DNA of 64,000 nt from Anastrepha obliqua (Eukaryota; Arthropoda; Insecta; Diptera; Tephritidae). Position numbers and translations under genes: made by a program. The notes under the pieces were generated by a model. That model saw only the letters and a list, made by a program, of their open reading frames with translations, searched no databases and was not told where the DNA came from. Location: positions 9,300,001 to 9,364,000 of the forward strand of contig NC_072896.1 of assembly GCF_027943255.1 (NCBI RefSeq), read 5' to 3'. Position 1 is the first letter of the stretch. The number at the start of each line of letters is the position of its first letter. Positions 45,288 through 56,972 of the stretch are shown here, in pieces.

Positions 45288-45479
45288 CAGGGTGCGCCAT
45301 CTTAAAGTGGTCAATGGAATTTTTTTTAAATTTTCTGTTTTTTTTTTCAAAACCCATCAGAAATTAACTCAATAAGTTTTCAAAAGCAATGTCGGGGCAT
45401 ACCACTGTGCGCCGTGCGCTGCAGAATTGTCAAAATCAATTCAATCATTCCATCGATCAGCTTGAACTGGCGCACCCTG
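45288..45479. mobile_element. 192-bp MITE with CAGGGTGCGCCA termini and TA duplication
   Basis: The element starts CAGGGTGCGCCATC and ends with the exact inverse TGGCGCACCCTG. TA dinucleotides flank both sides (45286-45287 and 45480-45481). The 12-bp terminal repeats are identical. TA target duplication places it with IS630/Tc1/mariner-type elements. The interior has no coding capacity and includes a T-run followed by CAAAACCCATCAGAAATTAA. The minus-strand open frames over it are shadows. Confidence 0.85.
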
Positions 45480-46735
45480 TATGTATGAGATTGAACGTTG
45501 GAACAACTTGAGCTGCGCTGCTGTTGCTGTTTTGGCTGCCGCATTGAAAAACAAGTTAGCGTGCCAAGCTGTGATACGAACATATGAGCAAACATACCTA
45601 TGCATAATACTTACACATACACATACTTACTTACATATATGTACGAACTCAAGTGCACATGTATGCATGCACGTGTATATGTATACATATCCGCACCATT
45701 TGATGGACGACAAGTCGCAGAGGGTTCAAGCTGTCCAATTGGCCGAGGCCAATGTGGAGGCGCGCAAACAAAACAAATCTTCGCAGTTAGGCACATCGTA
45801 ATCCAGAGAAGAATAAAATTAATTAAAAAATATAAATAAAAAGCGAAGAGAAATAAAATTTTAGAAAATACTAAATTTTTACATAAAGAAACCAACAGAA
45901 TGCCAAATACACAATAACAACAATTGGGATAGCAACGACCAGCCTGAGCAGCGTTCAGCGAAAATCTTTGTTGTAATTGAACAAAGCAGCAAAGTTTCGG
46001 GTTTAAAGCAAAACATAATTTTTTTATTCACCACAGTTAGATAAAAAGCCAAAATGTATAGATGTGTGTGTGTATGTATGTTTTTGCTTGCTGCTGGAAG
46101 TGAAAGATGTCTGTAAAAAAAAAACTTCAATACCAAAAAAGAAAAGAAGTTTGGCAACTTTGCGCTGCTTTTTGGTTGCTGATATTCCAATCTTTCCGAC
46201 TTTTTCCCCTACTTTTGATTCTTTTTGTGAAACTTGAAAATATTTAGAGCTGAGAAATATGCAGAAAGAAAGAAAATTAGCTCAAAAGTTCTGAGTATTG
46301 GAAGAAGTAGGGAGATGCAAGTACAAATTCGGCCAAACTCGTATTGTAGAAAAAAGTTAGAAAATTTAGAATTCTCCGAATTATTATAGGCTAACTGAAA
46401 TCGTTTGCGTCTGCGCTGCAAGAAATGATTTAGGAATTTCAATTTTCTAAATAAAATTTTTCTCACACTCATTACGAACAAAGCAACCATATAATTCACT
46501 TCTTCTTTATTAAAACCAAAGAAAAAAATTATAATTTTTTCAAACCTTCGCAACTGCAATATTAATGGGTTTGGGCCAAAATTTTGTTGTAACTTAACTT
46601 GTTCTAACTTAAAAGAACTTGGATGTTTTTTTCTTTTTACATAAAATTTTTAAGAATTTAATTCCAACTTCGTTTTTGTGCCTTCTGTGATCGAATCTTC
46701 GGCTTATTTTAATGGAATTGAAGCGGCCGTATAAG
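45480..46735. other. Unannotated DNA with TACATA simple sequence
   Basis: 45608-45690 has alternating ACATAC/TATGTA simple sequence. Open frames over it on both strands have tyrosine- and threonine-rich low complexity. No gene recognised. Confidence 0.45.
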
Positions 46736-46739
46736 AAGT

Positions 46740-47140
46740 GCTAAAACTGAGAAAATCTGATTCTGGTGGATGCCTGGAGTCTGAAATATTTACCGCTTCC
46801 ACTTGCACTATTATTTGTTTTTATGGCGTATGGCCTTTTAGCTTGTTTGTTTGTTAACAGTAATAGAAGCCCGGCCAGTGTAGGGCATATCACCGGTCGT
46901 CTTCGTCTGGCTCATCTAAAGGTAGGCCCAGGAAACGTGCTGTTTCGATGGGTTGGGTCCAGAGGGAGAGGGGTGTTAGATGAGTCGGTTTTAGAGGGCA
47001 TATGAAAAGGTAGTTAGTGTCGTGCGGGGTACCAGCACATGCCGGATATATGTTTGGTATGTCGGAGTCAGTTCTGGTTAAGTAGGAGTTTAACCTGCTA
47101 CAGTATCCAGAACGTAAGAACGAAGTGGCAATGCCAGTAA
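46740..47140 (-). pseudogene. Jockey-like non-LTR retrotransposon 3' terminus
   Basis: The minus-strand frame reads FLRSGYCSRLNSYLTRTDSD, then IPNIYPACAGTPHDTNYLFI, CPLKPTHLTPLSLW and IETARFLGLPLDEPDEDD before the stop. The CxxC...H...C arrangement (YPACAGTPHDTNYLFICP) and the closing FLGLPLDE are typical of the extreme C-terminus of Jockey-type elements in flies; RNase H is not part of them. The frame is intact over about 75 codons, so it is better preserved than the copy at 12.43 kb. The 3' UTR runs towards 46740. The 5' boundary, near 47135, meets the GGTGGCAACGC array. Confidence 0.8.
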
Positions 47141-47179
47141 AAACAAATTCTTTACTAATCATTTATCTGCATCAGTCAC

Positions 47180-48510
47180 ATTCCAATACTTAATTCAACA
47201 GCGTAATTGACTCCCGCTTTAAAAATCAGGTAGGGACGCATTAAAAATTTTTTTTTTCAAAAAATACGCGTCCTCTTCCATTTCTAATTGTTAGCTAATT
47301 TCATTTCTTAGGGGGCAACGCTCTTCAAAAGTATTTTTTTTATTAAAGCCTCAATAATCTCTTTTGTGCAATACTCGCGTTTTAATACTTACTGCAATAG
47401 TGTATTTGGCTACTACTTTAAAAGTCAGATGGCAACGTCACCCAAAAATATTCTTAAAAATATATAAATCTTGCATTTGAACACATTTCTAGTTGTTAAT
47501 TAAATTTTTAAAACTATGCATTTTTTTCATTAAAATTTAGGTGGCAACGCCATGCGAACTTAACTTTTTTATTAAAAACTAACTAATCTTCTATTGACTA
47601 ATTCTTACATTTTCTTACCTAATTTAACCGAATCATTAATTACGATTACACCATTTAAAATAATTTCTAAACTTAACACTTATGTGTAATACCAGCATTC
47701 CAAAACTTTATTCAACAGCGTTATTGGCCACTTCTTTAAAAGTCAGGTGGCAACGCCACATAAAAATATTCGTAAAAAATGTGGATCTTGCATTTGAATA
47801 CATTTCTAATTGTTAATTAAATTTTTTAAATTATGGTTTTTTTAATTAGGTGGCAACGCCATGCAAACTTAATTTTTTATTAAAACCTAACTAATCTGCT
47901 ACTGATTTATACTTACATTTTCTTACCTCATTTAACCGAATCATTAATTACGATTTGGAAAAAAGCCGTAAAAATATTTAAGTGGCAACACCATTTAAAA
48001 TAATTTGTTTACTTATCACTTATGTAATACTAGCATTCCAAAACTTAATTCAACAGCGTAATTGGCTACGACTCTACAAATCAGGTGGCAACGCTATATT
48101 AAAATATTCTTCAAAAAAATTTTCCTCTTTCTATTTATTACATAAATATTCTAATTATTCAATTAATATTCTAGTAATTTCTCTTTTGTTTTTAATTTAA
48201 ATTTAGGTGGCAGCGCCTTTCAAATTCACATATTTCGGAATTATCTTATTTTCATCTTCTCTCCATTTAAGAATATTTTTTTTAAATAAGTTTACGAGTA
48301 ATATCTATATCTCAGTTTTCATTAAATTCAGCAGCCTGATATGCTTTTATTTGTTTGATAGTAATACGGTGGCAACGCTTTTCAAAAAATTGAATTCGAC
48401 TCTATTTTTTAATATCTTTGCTGTCATACCCTAATTATAATATTTATTTTTGTTTTTAACAAATTACGATTTTTGAATTACAAATAGGTGGCAATACTCT
48501 TTCGCAGAAA
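47180..48510. repeat. Tandem array with a recurring GGTGGCAACGC box
   Basis: The box (A)GGTGGCAACGCC or a close variant recurs about eleven times, near 47228, 47312, 47430, 47540, 47748, 47850, 47980, 48083, 48207, 48369 and 48487, in AT-rich spacers. A longer unit of about 312 bp is duplicated (47400-47650 and 47710-47955), including CTTGCATTTGAACACATTTC, TTTCTTACCTAATTTAACCG and CATTAATTACGATT. A second recurring box is TTCAACAGCGTAATTGGC. Open frames here (47982-48434) are repeat artefacts. Confidence 0.85.
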
Positions 48511-49390
48511 CCATCTACAACCCATAGTTGGTTTGCCTTAGGGCACTGTGCCTCTGCGTCCTTAGACCTAGAGTCTATTGTGATTCAATGCCCTTTTACC
48601 TGGCCATGACGAAACAGGAGTAACGAGGCTGCCGTCTGAGCTATTCTAATCTGATGGCGTGGACCCTGATAAACTGTTAATCATCTGCCAATTTAAAATA
48701 GGGGTGGTCCGGCAATCTAAGTCATATACCATGGAAGTAGTATATTGAATATCGAATAGAAGGTTTTATACAAGTAAGCCTGTAGCTATGAATTTACTCT
48801 CAATCCTTAAGTATCTGAACTGTATTGGCTTTATCCGTGTAGTTTTAGACTTGCTAAGTGTTCCATCTAACAGATATTCTTGATACATCTTGGATTAAGC
48901 AAGAGCGAGAAAAAATAATAGCACACCAATTCTTTGCCGATTTTAATTACGCTTACCACAGCATGAAAAGAAGAAGAACTATGAAGACGAAGAAGAATGC
49001 CGCGTTGCCTAAATTTGGTACTCCGAAAAAGTAATACTGCCCAGTCGTAGTAATACCTGCAGCTGCTTTGATATCGTGCAGCATATTTTCGAAGTGTACA
49101 TGCCAAGCAAAGTTTCATACACGGTGACCATCTCTTTGGTCTTCTTTGATCCGAAGATTTCTTTTTCAAAAGATTTTGCCAGTTAGAGAATTAAATTGAG
49201 TTTTTATACGAGCGTAAATTAGTCGAAGATAACTATTGACATATCATCGCCCTCAAGGAAGGCAGTCAAGGCAATGTCATCAACCTATCGACCGATCAGA
49301 ATATTCACTTTTCCGCACGCAAGCCGCTATAGAGAGTAATCACTTTGAAGTTGAAGAGGTCCCTGTTATTCTTAAGAATCAAAATTGATG
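48511..49390. other. Unannotated DNA
   Basis: 48520-48700 is GC-richer without a recognised product. Nothing else supported. Confidence 0.4.
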
Positions 49391-49394
49391 GCGC

Positions 49395-49900
49395 ACATAA
49401 CGCCAGCCTCAAAATCTAACAGAGAATATCTGTTGTCAATAAGGAAAGAACTAAAAACGCAATTTATAAATCTGTCATCCTGCTCCTACAAAAGACGAAT
49501 TCAACGACACAGAAGTATGGAGGAGAACAACAACCGATGACATTGCACTTCGAGAGCAGGAAGCTACAGAGCATTTAAAGGCCTTGCCTTTTGATGACGG
49601 CGAATATCGTAGATAATGGAATGACGCTCTTAGAGCTTTATAGCGATAAAGATTTAGTGCACTGTATAAAAATTTAACAACTCAGTTCTAGCTTATGTCA
49701 TACTAATGGATACAAACGCTCGAGCTCTATAAATATTCGATACGGTACCAGCTGGTGATAGCAGAGGAAGAAGAAAGACACCTTGGCGTTAGGGGAGTAA
49801 AATGGAGAAGAATTTATTTGGCTTTCCAAGGTGTTAGTAATAGACGCAGGTTAGTAGATGGACCAAACGACTGACACGGTCTGTTTGGTTCGGTCGCCTG
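49395..49900 (+). pseudogene. RTE-like element, copy 3, heavily decayed
   Basis: Reading across many frameshifts, NASLKI and QRISVVN (RT thumb lead-in), IYKSVILL, YGGEQ, NDALRALYSDKDLVHCIKI-like residues and HTNGYKRSS follow the order of the 36.3-37.3 kb copy. At the DNA level GATGACGGCGAATATCGTAG, TGGATACAAACGCTC and GATACGGTACCAGCTGGTGA with AGCAGAGGAAGA match it clearly. Frequent stops show it is the oldest of the three copies. Confidence 0.7.
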
Positions 49901-50575
49901 GTGCTTACAGTGAAGAATAAGAAAAGGGGATAGAAAAAGGTGAACAAGTAGCAAAAGAAATGGAAGAATACCAAAATACAAATATTTCCATTATTACGAA
50001 TCATATTTTTTTTTATTGACTTATTTCCTGGTTACTTTAAAGTATTACCGAAATTCATGAACAAAGCGCAAAAAAATAGCAATAGAAAAGTTGTCAATCA
50101 ACGTTTAGGATACAAATTTATTATTTCTGGCCTCGCCTATTACGTCTGCAAGAAATAAAGTTAAAGCACCGTTGATGACGACAACTCGCATCGCCAGACA
50201 GAAACACTTTAAAGTGGCTTAAAAAAAGTGCAGCTTCTTGGTGTGGTGTGGCAACTAATCGTCAACCAGACACTGAACCCATAGCGCGATTGGAGGCGAT
50301 GTAATGTGTGCGAGGCACGGACATTAAAAAACATTTAAACTCGTTCGTACATACAAGTATTGTATATCTAACACTTATACGAGTATGCAAGTATGTGCGT
50401 GTGCATGACAGTTTACAATAGATATACTTTATTATATTATAAGTGTAAAAATGTACGTATGTAAGCTCGGTTGTAAGTAAACACAAAAGTAAGTATTATG
50501 CAAAGGCAGCAGCTGGCTGCTACGAAAACTGCTAAAACTGACAAAATGCTGGCCAACAGCCACTCTGCCGCTCAG
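49901..50575. other. Unannotated DNA
   Basis: No gene recognised. GTATGTGCGTGTGCATGA-type simple sequence near 50388. Confidence 0.45.
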
Positions 50576-50672
50576 CCACTCAGTTAGTCAGTCAGCCAGC
50601 CAGTCAGCTAGTCAGTTAACCAGCCAGTCAGCTAGTCAGTTAGCCAGCCAGCCAGCCAACCAGCTGCTGGAA
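50576..50672. repeat. CAGCCAGT/CAGTTAGT minisatellite
   Basis: Four- and eight-base units (CAGC, CAGT, CAGCTAGT, TAACCAGC) alternate, with a longer block CCAGTCAGCTAGTCAGTTA repeated twice, followed by four CAGC-like units. Confidence 0.85.
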
Positions 50673-51510
50673 CTTGAAGCGCTGGCGGCACCCATGAAGT
50701 TGTAGCCCAACTGATTAAGCATACGAAGCCGGTTTTCTGTGAACATTAAAACTAAAAACAAAACAAATAAATAAAAAATCCACAACTTTACAAAAATTTG
50801 AGCGCAAAACAAATAAATAAATAATTCGTGCTCGAACTAGTTACGTTTAAATTTACTATTAATTTTCAAAGCCGTGAAAAATCTTGCTACAAATATGCAG
50901 CTTTAGCAGCCGCATGGATCCGCGCGGAAAAAGTTAGGAAATTTGAAGTGTTTTAAATTAGATAAAACTGGGTTATTTTTTATAACACAGTTTCATTTAA
51001 AGTAAGCACAGCAAAAATGATGAAGGGGCAATTAGCGGATACCAAAATTAAGGGTGTTGTGAAATTTTGAAACAATGGAAGATGTGAACATGAAATATTT
51101 ATACATACATATGTCTACCACTGCGACTAAATGAAAGGTGAAAATATAGATATAAACATAGATAATATTTTTTCCATAAACTGATGGCCTAGCCGCTAAT
51201 GCTTTAAAATCATTGTGATTATAATTCATTGCTTTTCCAAATTTAAATAAAAAAATATATATTTTTTCCAAATTTTTATATAGAAAAATTTGACTATACT
51301 GTTAAATTGAATCAAACTGTTAATTTATCTTTTTTTCCAAGAATTTTTTTTTAATATTAAATTTTACTTTATTACTATTGCAAAAAAAATCGATCTTTCT
51401 TTTGTGTTTTTTTTTTTATTTATTTATTTTATTTTATTTTTTTCAATCATAAAAATCTGGCTCAATGTTAAACTTTTTCAGCAATTTACTGTTATAAAAG
51501 TTAAAAGGTA
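50673..51510. other. Unannotated AT-rich DNA
   Basis: No gene recognised. T-rich runs at 51400-51440. Confidence 0.5.
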
Positions 51511-52680
51511 GGGGGTAGTCAGTATTTTCAAAACATTAGAAAGGTGACATTTTAAGCTTAATTTAACCAAAAAAAAATTAAATTCGGAGAAGTTGAAAAA
51601 AAGTTATAGCTGTTCAAAAATGAGTGAAAATAATGAAGAAATTCGCTATATTTTGAAATTTTTTTATAAAAAAGGGAAGAAGGCCACGCAAGCCACCAAT
51701 GAAATTTGTGAAGTTTACGAAGACGATGTTGTATCAGTTCGTGTAGCACAACAATGGTTCGCTTGCTTCCGTTCTGGAAATTTCGATGTGAAAGATGCAC
51801 CTCGCTGAGGTCGACCTATCGTTGAAAAAGTCGATGAAATTATGGAAAAGATTGACCAGGACCGTCACATAAGCTGCCATCACATCGCCAAGGCACTAAA
51901 CATTCATCATCAAATGGTTTTGAACCATTTAAAAAAGGCTGGTTACAAAAAGAAGCTCGATGGTTGGGTACTACATGAATTGTCTGTGAAAAACTTAATG
52001 GACCGAATTAACATCTGCGATTCTTTGCTGAAACGAAATGAAATCGAACCATTTCTGAAGCGAATGCTAACTGGAGATGAAAAGTGGATCAAATATGACA
52101 ATAATGCGCGAAAAAGATCATGGTGCAAGGGTGGTGAAGCTCAACAAATGGTCGCAAAGCCAGAATTGACACCTCGAAAAATTATGCTTTGTGTTTGGTC
52201 CAGCCTGCTCGAACGATTGATTCTACACTTTACTGTCAACAACTGATGAGATTGAAGCAAGCAATCGAAAAAAACCGTCAGAACTGATCAGCAGAAAGGG
52301 CGTCGTCTTCCATCAAGACAACGCTAGGCCACACACATCTTTGATAACTCGGAAAAAACTGGGAGAGCTTGGCTGGGAAGTTTTGATGCATCCAACATAT
52401 AGCGCTGACCTTGCACCATCGGACTCCTATTTGTTTCGGTCAATGCAGAACTCCCTTAATGGAGTAAAGTTGGCTTCAAGAGAAGCCTGTGAAAATTGTC
52501 GCATTTTTCGCCGAGAAACCTCAAAAGTTTTACACTGATGGAATAATGGCTCTAGAAGAAAAATGGCAAAAGGTGGTCGACCAAAATGATACATATTTGG
52601 TTTAACAAAGTTCATTATAAATATAAAAAAAATGAGTTAAAGTTTGATTAGAAATACGAAAAGACTTTTTCGACTACCCA
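51511..52680 (+). mobile_element. Near full-length but inactive mariner
   Basis: The left end (51511, GGGGGTAGTCAGTATTTTCA) and the inverse of the right end (52680, reading TGGGTAGTCGAAAAAGTCTT) share a GGGTAGTC core, giving imperfect terminal repeats around 1170 bp. The transposase occupies 51620-52605 in the expected orientation. Next to the right end an AT-rich duplicated block begins directly. Confidence 0.8.
51620..52605 (+). pseudogene. Mariner transposase, nearly complete, several lesions
   Basis: I place the start at the ATG giving MSENNEEIRYILKFFYKKGK, not an in-frame ATG nine codons earlier, because mariner transposases begin just before this block. Order: N-terminal helix-turn-helix with VAQQWFACFRSGNFDVKDAP; TGA at 51806-51808; second HTH region with HISCHHIAKALNIHHQMVLN; WVLHELSVKNLMDR; first catalytic Asp in TGDEKWIKYDN; a deletion plus shift after RKIMLCVW removing roughly 15 residues; YCQQLMRLKQAIEK; a shift; second Asp in VVFHQDNARPHTS; third Asp in SADLAPSDSYLFRSM; a shift; then FFAEKPQKFYTDGIMALEEK to a TAA. 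All three catalytic Asp codons survive. Remaining length is about 328 codons against about 345 usual. The wording suggests a mellifera- or cecropia-like subfamily. Confidence 0.92.
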
Positions 52681-52683
52681 ATA

Positions 52684-53905
52684 TTTCATTTCCTTAAAAG
52701 AAATTTTAGTTCATAACAAAATTTTTCTTTAAAAAAATTTTATTTTATTTAAAAACGATTTGTTTTATTTAAAAAAAAATTTAAAAACAATTTATTTTAT
52801 TAAAAAACTTATTTTTTTTAATTTTTTTATTTAAAAACTTATTTTATTAAAAAAAAATATTATCTAAAAAATTTATTTTATATAAAAGTTTTTTTTTATG
52901 TAAAAAATTTATTGTTCTTAAAAATTTATTAAAAAAAAAATTTTTTTGAGTACAGTAAAATAACAAAAATGTTTAAGTAAAATAAGTTTTTTAAATAAAA
53001 CAAACTTGGCGTAAAAAAATTATTTTATAAAAAAGTTTTTATTATTTATAATAAAAAATTTTTGTACTTAAGAAATTATTAAAAAAATAAATTTGGTGAA
53101 AAAATTTATTTTATTAAATTTTTTTAATATTTATTTCAATTTTTTTTTAATATTTGTTTCTTAATTAGTTATTTTATTTCATTTAAGACATTTTTTTCCT
53201 TAAAAATTATTTAATTTCTTATAGATTTAATTAATTTCTTATAGATTTACTTTTTTTGCCAAGAGAAGCCTTTTTATTTCCTTTCTTTAAAAGAAATTTT
53301 AATTCATAACAAAATTTTTTTTTTTTTTATTTTATTTTATTTATTTTATTTCAAAACATATTGTTTTATTTAAAAAATAAATAATAATAATAATAAAAAT
53401 TTTATTTCATTTATTTATTTCATTTAAAAATAATTTATTTTATTAAAAAACTTATTTTATTAAAATTTTTTTATTTAAAAATCTTATTTTATTAAAAAAA
53501 AATATCTTAAAACTTTATTTCATATGAAAGTTTTTTTTATTTAAAAAATTTATTGCACTTAAAAATTGATTAAAAAAAATTTTTTTTTGAGTAGGTACAA
53601 TCAAATAAAAAAAATGGTTTAAGTAAAATAATTATTTTAAATAAAACAAACTTAGCGTAAAAGGTTTATTTTATAAAAAAGTTTTTTTTATTTAAACAAT
53701 TTATTGTACTTAAAAAATTATTAAAAAATAAAAATTTATTGAAAAAATTTATTTTATTAAAATAATTTTTAAATATTGTTTTTAATTTTTTAATTTTGAT
53801 TTTTGCTTTTTAATTTGTTATTTTATTTCATTTAAAATTTGTTTTTTACTCAAAAATTATTTTACCATAATTTTTTTTATTAATTTCTTATAGAATTTTC
53901 TTTTT
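52684..53905. repeat. Duplicated AT-rich block, two copies of about 600 bp
   Basis: TTTAAAAGAAATTTTA(G/A)TTCATAAC occurs near 52695 and 53287, and AAATAAAACAAACTT(G/A)GCGTAAAA near 52994 and 53640, so the copies are offset by about 593-646 bp. Inside, each is built of degenerate ATTTTATTTAAAAA units. TTAATTTCTTATAGA closes each copy. No coding signal. Confidence 0.75.
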
Positions 53906-54258
53906 ATTAAAAAAACCATACATACGAGAATTTTTACTAAAAAAAAAGGTAATCAAGCTCTTTCGTCTCAATTTAGCTTTGGAATTGGAGTGTTAAAAAT
54001 ATTAAATTCATATTTCAAAACACCGTCAGATACTTGAATTTTATTCTCATTTCAAGATTTGTCTACGTCTCTGTCCGATTTTCTTTGCCCGTCAGCTTTT
54101 TGTTTGAAAATTGGTGAATGAAGTTAGATAAGTTTGATTTCTCTAAATTTTTTTTGGGTGGCACGGCTTTTTACTAATTTACGAAATATACTCTAAAAAC
54201 CCATAGGTAAGCGTTGACAAAAAAATTTTAGAAAAAATTCCAGAAATAATAAAGAGAG
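53906..54258. other. Unannotated AT-rich DNA
   Basis: Nothing recognised. Confidence 0.4.
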
Positions 54259-54878
54259 AAAAAAATCATCGAAGGCTAATAAAAATTCAATTTGGAAATT
54301 ATATAAAATGCATGCCTTTGAATGCTTAAAAAAACTCACCTTAGAAGTCCCTAAAAAGAATTCCCAGTTTTAATTTGCCTGTATTGGATAAAAATGTTTA
54401 AAAAAAATTTCTAGAAATCGTGAGGATAGCTGAAGGCTTTTCAGGTCAATGCTTTGGCCTATAAGAAAAATAATTATGTATATTTATTCTTCTTTAAAAT
54501 ATATAAATGAATGAAGCAAGAAAAAAGTGAATTTCTGACAATATGCAGCATTTCAATTTATTCACAAAGTAAATATTTTTATATTTTTTTATTCTCATAC
54601 TTTGGCACTTTTTAGTGTATTGAGACTTGGAGTTGATTAAAGTGATTTCCGTGCGCTGCTTAAACTAGAACTCAGCTAAAATATGTAAATAGAACACAGC
54701 TTTCAGCAGGCATTTATTATACTTGGAAAAAAATTATCGAAGGCTAATAAAAATCCACTTTAGAAATTACATAAAACGCATTCCTTTAAATGCTTAATAA
54801 AATTAATCTCAGAAATCGCTAAAAAGAGTTCCAAGTTTTTATTTGTCTGTATTGGATAAAAATGTTTAGAGAAATTCA
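54259..54878. repeat. Direct repeat of about 150 bp, offset 468 bp
   Basis: 54259-54412 and 54727-54878 share TCGAAGGCTAATAAAAAT, TTTGAATGCTTAA, TTTGCCTGTATTGGATAAAA and AATGTTTA in the same order with scattered changes. Confidence 0.75.
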
Positions 54879-55865
54879 CTTTACTTTTTCTCAGATATGA
54901 ATTCCAAGTATCGGATTTTACATTTCGCTTCAAAAAAAAATTTTATAAAAACATTTAAATGGCTGAATTTAATTAAGTTCTTCAGCGCACGGAAGGTAGA
55001 ATATAATTCGCTCAAGCGCTAATATTTTCCGCACGTATATGTGCAATTTTGTTTACAAAAAATTTTTTACTAAATAAAAAAATGATCTTGAGTGATGGAA
55101 ACCTTTATTTTGGCCTTTACGCGCTCCATTGCTTTTAATTTTGTATACTGCAGCTGTCTTATTCACAAGTTTCAAATAAGATTAGTGTTTGCAAAAATTA
55201 TGCATCTTCCGATATGGTGACTAATTTTGTGCCACCTTGTATTTGATTAAAATATGTATGCAATTTCATGAAACAAACAAAAAAAATAGTTATGACTAAT
55301 TTTTCAGTGTAAAAGCCCCTGGAATGGTAGCAAAATGGCAAAATTTTATTCAGAATCTGCCGAAAAAAATGCTTGATCGGAAAATATTATTCTCTCATTT
55401 AAAGTAAATTAAAAAAGCATGCAGTTTCTCCTTCCACACAGTTGGTAAGCCAAAAAAAACTAAATTCAAAACATAATCTACTCTGCAAAATCACAATCGA
55501 ATGCCGACAACCTTTCGCACAATTACTTGGTTATTCACGTGAAAACTTCCGTACATCAACCAACAGCGAAAAAAACAGCACATTTTTACACTACTGCGAT
55601 AAAATTTGCATAAAACGGCACATTTTATACACAAAAATACATTTTTATTTAGAGTAAAATATTTTTGAGCCTACCGTCAGGCGAAATTAGTCTAATTAGC
55701 CGGTTAGTTACGAAAATTGTTTCTTCAAATAAATACTTCAAACAAAACAGAACGAAATCCCGAAACTTTTTCAGTGAGCTTTGTGGCCATTGGACGTGTC
55801 GTACACACTTACGATTTTTATTTGATTACGGGCCCTTAAAAATACGTAAATATGGCTGCCTGTTT
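54879..55865. other. Unannotated DNA
   Basis: Open frames at 55442-55883 lack motifs. Nothing recognised. Confidence 0.4.
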
Positions 55866-56540
55866 GGCTATTTACCGGTCTGAGGCCGCGCACTGCCTGT
55901 TCGGCTGACTTGGCTTGTTGGCTTCCTAGCACTGCCTGCTGCTGCCTGTATGGATCCAATTGAACCGAGCGCTTTGCTATCTATAAACCTAATGAATATC
56001 ATTGCAGCGCGTGCGCTACAACGAAAGCTCGGCCGGAAAGACAAAAGTAACAACAGAAGCAGCAGCAGTAGCAGCAACAGCAACACCAGCCGGCGAACAA
56101 ACATAAATTTGGCAAACCAAAGGAACTCAGCGTATGAAGCGAACAAACAAATGAATGCACAAAAGCACGAAAGCAACAGCAAGGCTAACAGCGACAGGAC
56201 AAAACAATTACTATCCACATACATCTACATATATATGCACATACGTATTTGCAGAAATAGTAGTAGCATGTGACATCGGTCATACCCGAAGTCGCGTGCA
56301 AGCGAAATGTACGAAGTCAGTACAGAGGTTAGGGCAGAACTTACATGCATACACACATTGAATATGAGAAGCAGAACAGCAACAGCAACAGGATATTGTA
56401 AGGCAGCTGCGCCGCTCTGTATGCAGTAACAGCAACAGGGCTTGTTCGGACTGCAGCAGCTGCAACTCCAGCTGTTAGTTATGGCAGGCAGCCAGCAGAC
56501 ACGAAGCGAAAGTGCTATCAGCTGAAATTGCGGGGCTACG
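55866..56540. other. GC-richer CAG/CAA-repeat island, possible transcribed or promoter region
   Basis: AGCAGCAGCAGTAGCAGCAA and related triplets at 56055-56095, with more CAGCAACAG at 56370-56440. A plus frame from 55950 (MDPIEPSALLSINLMNIIAA) gives 107 codons with a Ser/Asn-rich low-complexity middle, and minus frames give Leu runs from the same repeat. I see no domain and no supported splice sites. It stands out against AT-rich surroundings, so a 5' UTR or first exon is possible but unproved. Confidence 0.3.
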
Positions 56541-56972
56541 CAATACGAAAAAGTCCAATGAAGCCTATGTATGTGTGTGTGTTTGCATTATTACGGATGT
56601 GAGCAGGCTTTTAATGAGATAGGCGAGAATCAGAGAGTAGATAGATGGCACTGCAAACAGCTGAGCGCAACCTGCGAGAGAAAGAACGATGCGAAAAGCA
56701 AGCGGTTACAAAGCTGCATAAATTAGAGAGTATATGTAAATGTGTAGATAAATGTGTGAGTACGCACGCATATATTTTAGAGCTTAATATGCATGCACTG
56801 AAATCATAACTAGGAATTTCGTAAATTACTGAAAGTGTAAATGTGAAGCGGGATGCAAACCAAACTGATCATTCTATTTTAAATGTTTGCCGTGGTCGAG
56901 TGTATTTTTGAATGAAAGTTGTTTACGAATTCGAAGCTCACTGTTTATAGGAAACACAAAAGTATAGAATAC
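56541..56972. other. Unannotated DNA
   Basis: GTATGTGTGTGTGTTTGC-type simple sequence near 56568. Nothing else recognised. Confidence 0.4.

Noticed and set aside
26710..45357. Homology between 26.71 and 45.33 kb based on T-run plus CAAAACCCAT
   Set aside because: Shared sequence is about 11 bases after homopolymer; too short to call a repeat.
55950..56273. 107-codon Ser/Asn-rich frame as a protein-coding gene
   Set aside because: The middle is translated CAG/CAA simple repeat, there is no domain, and both strands give equally long frames.
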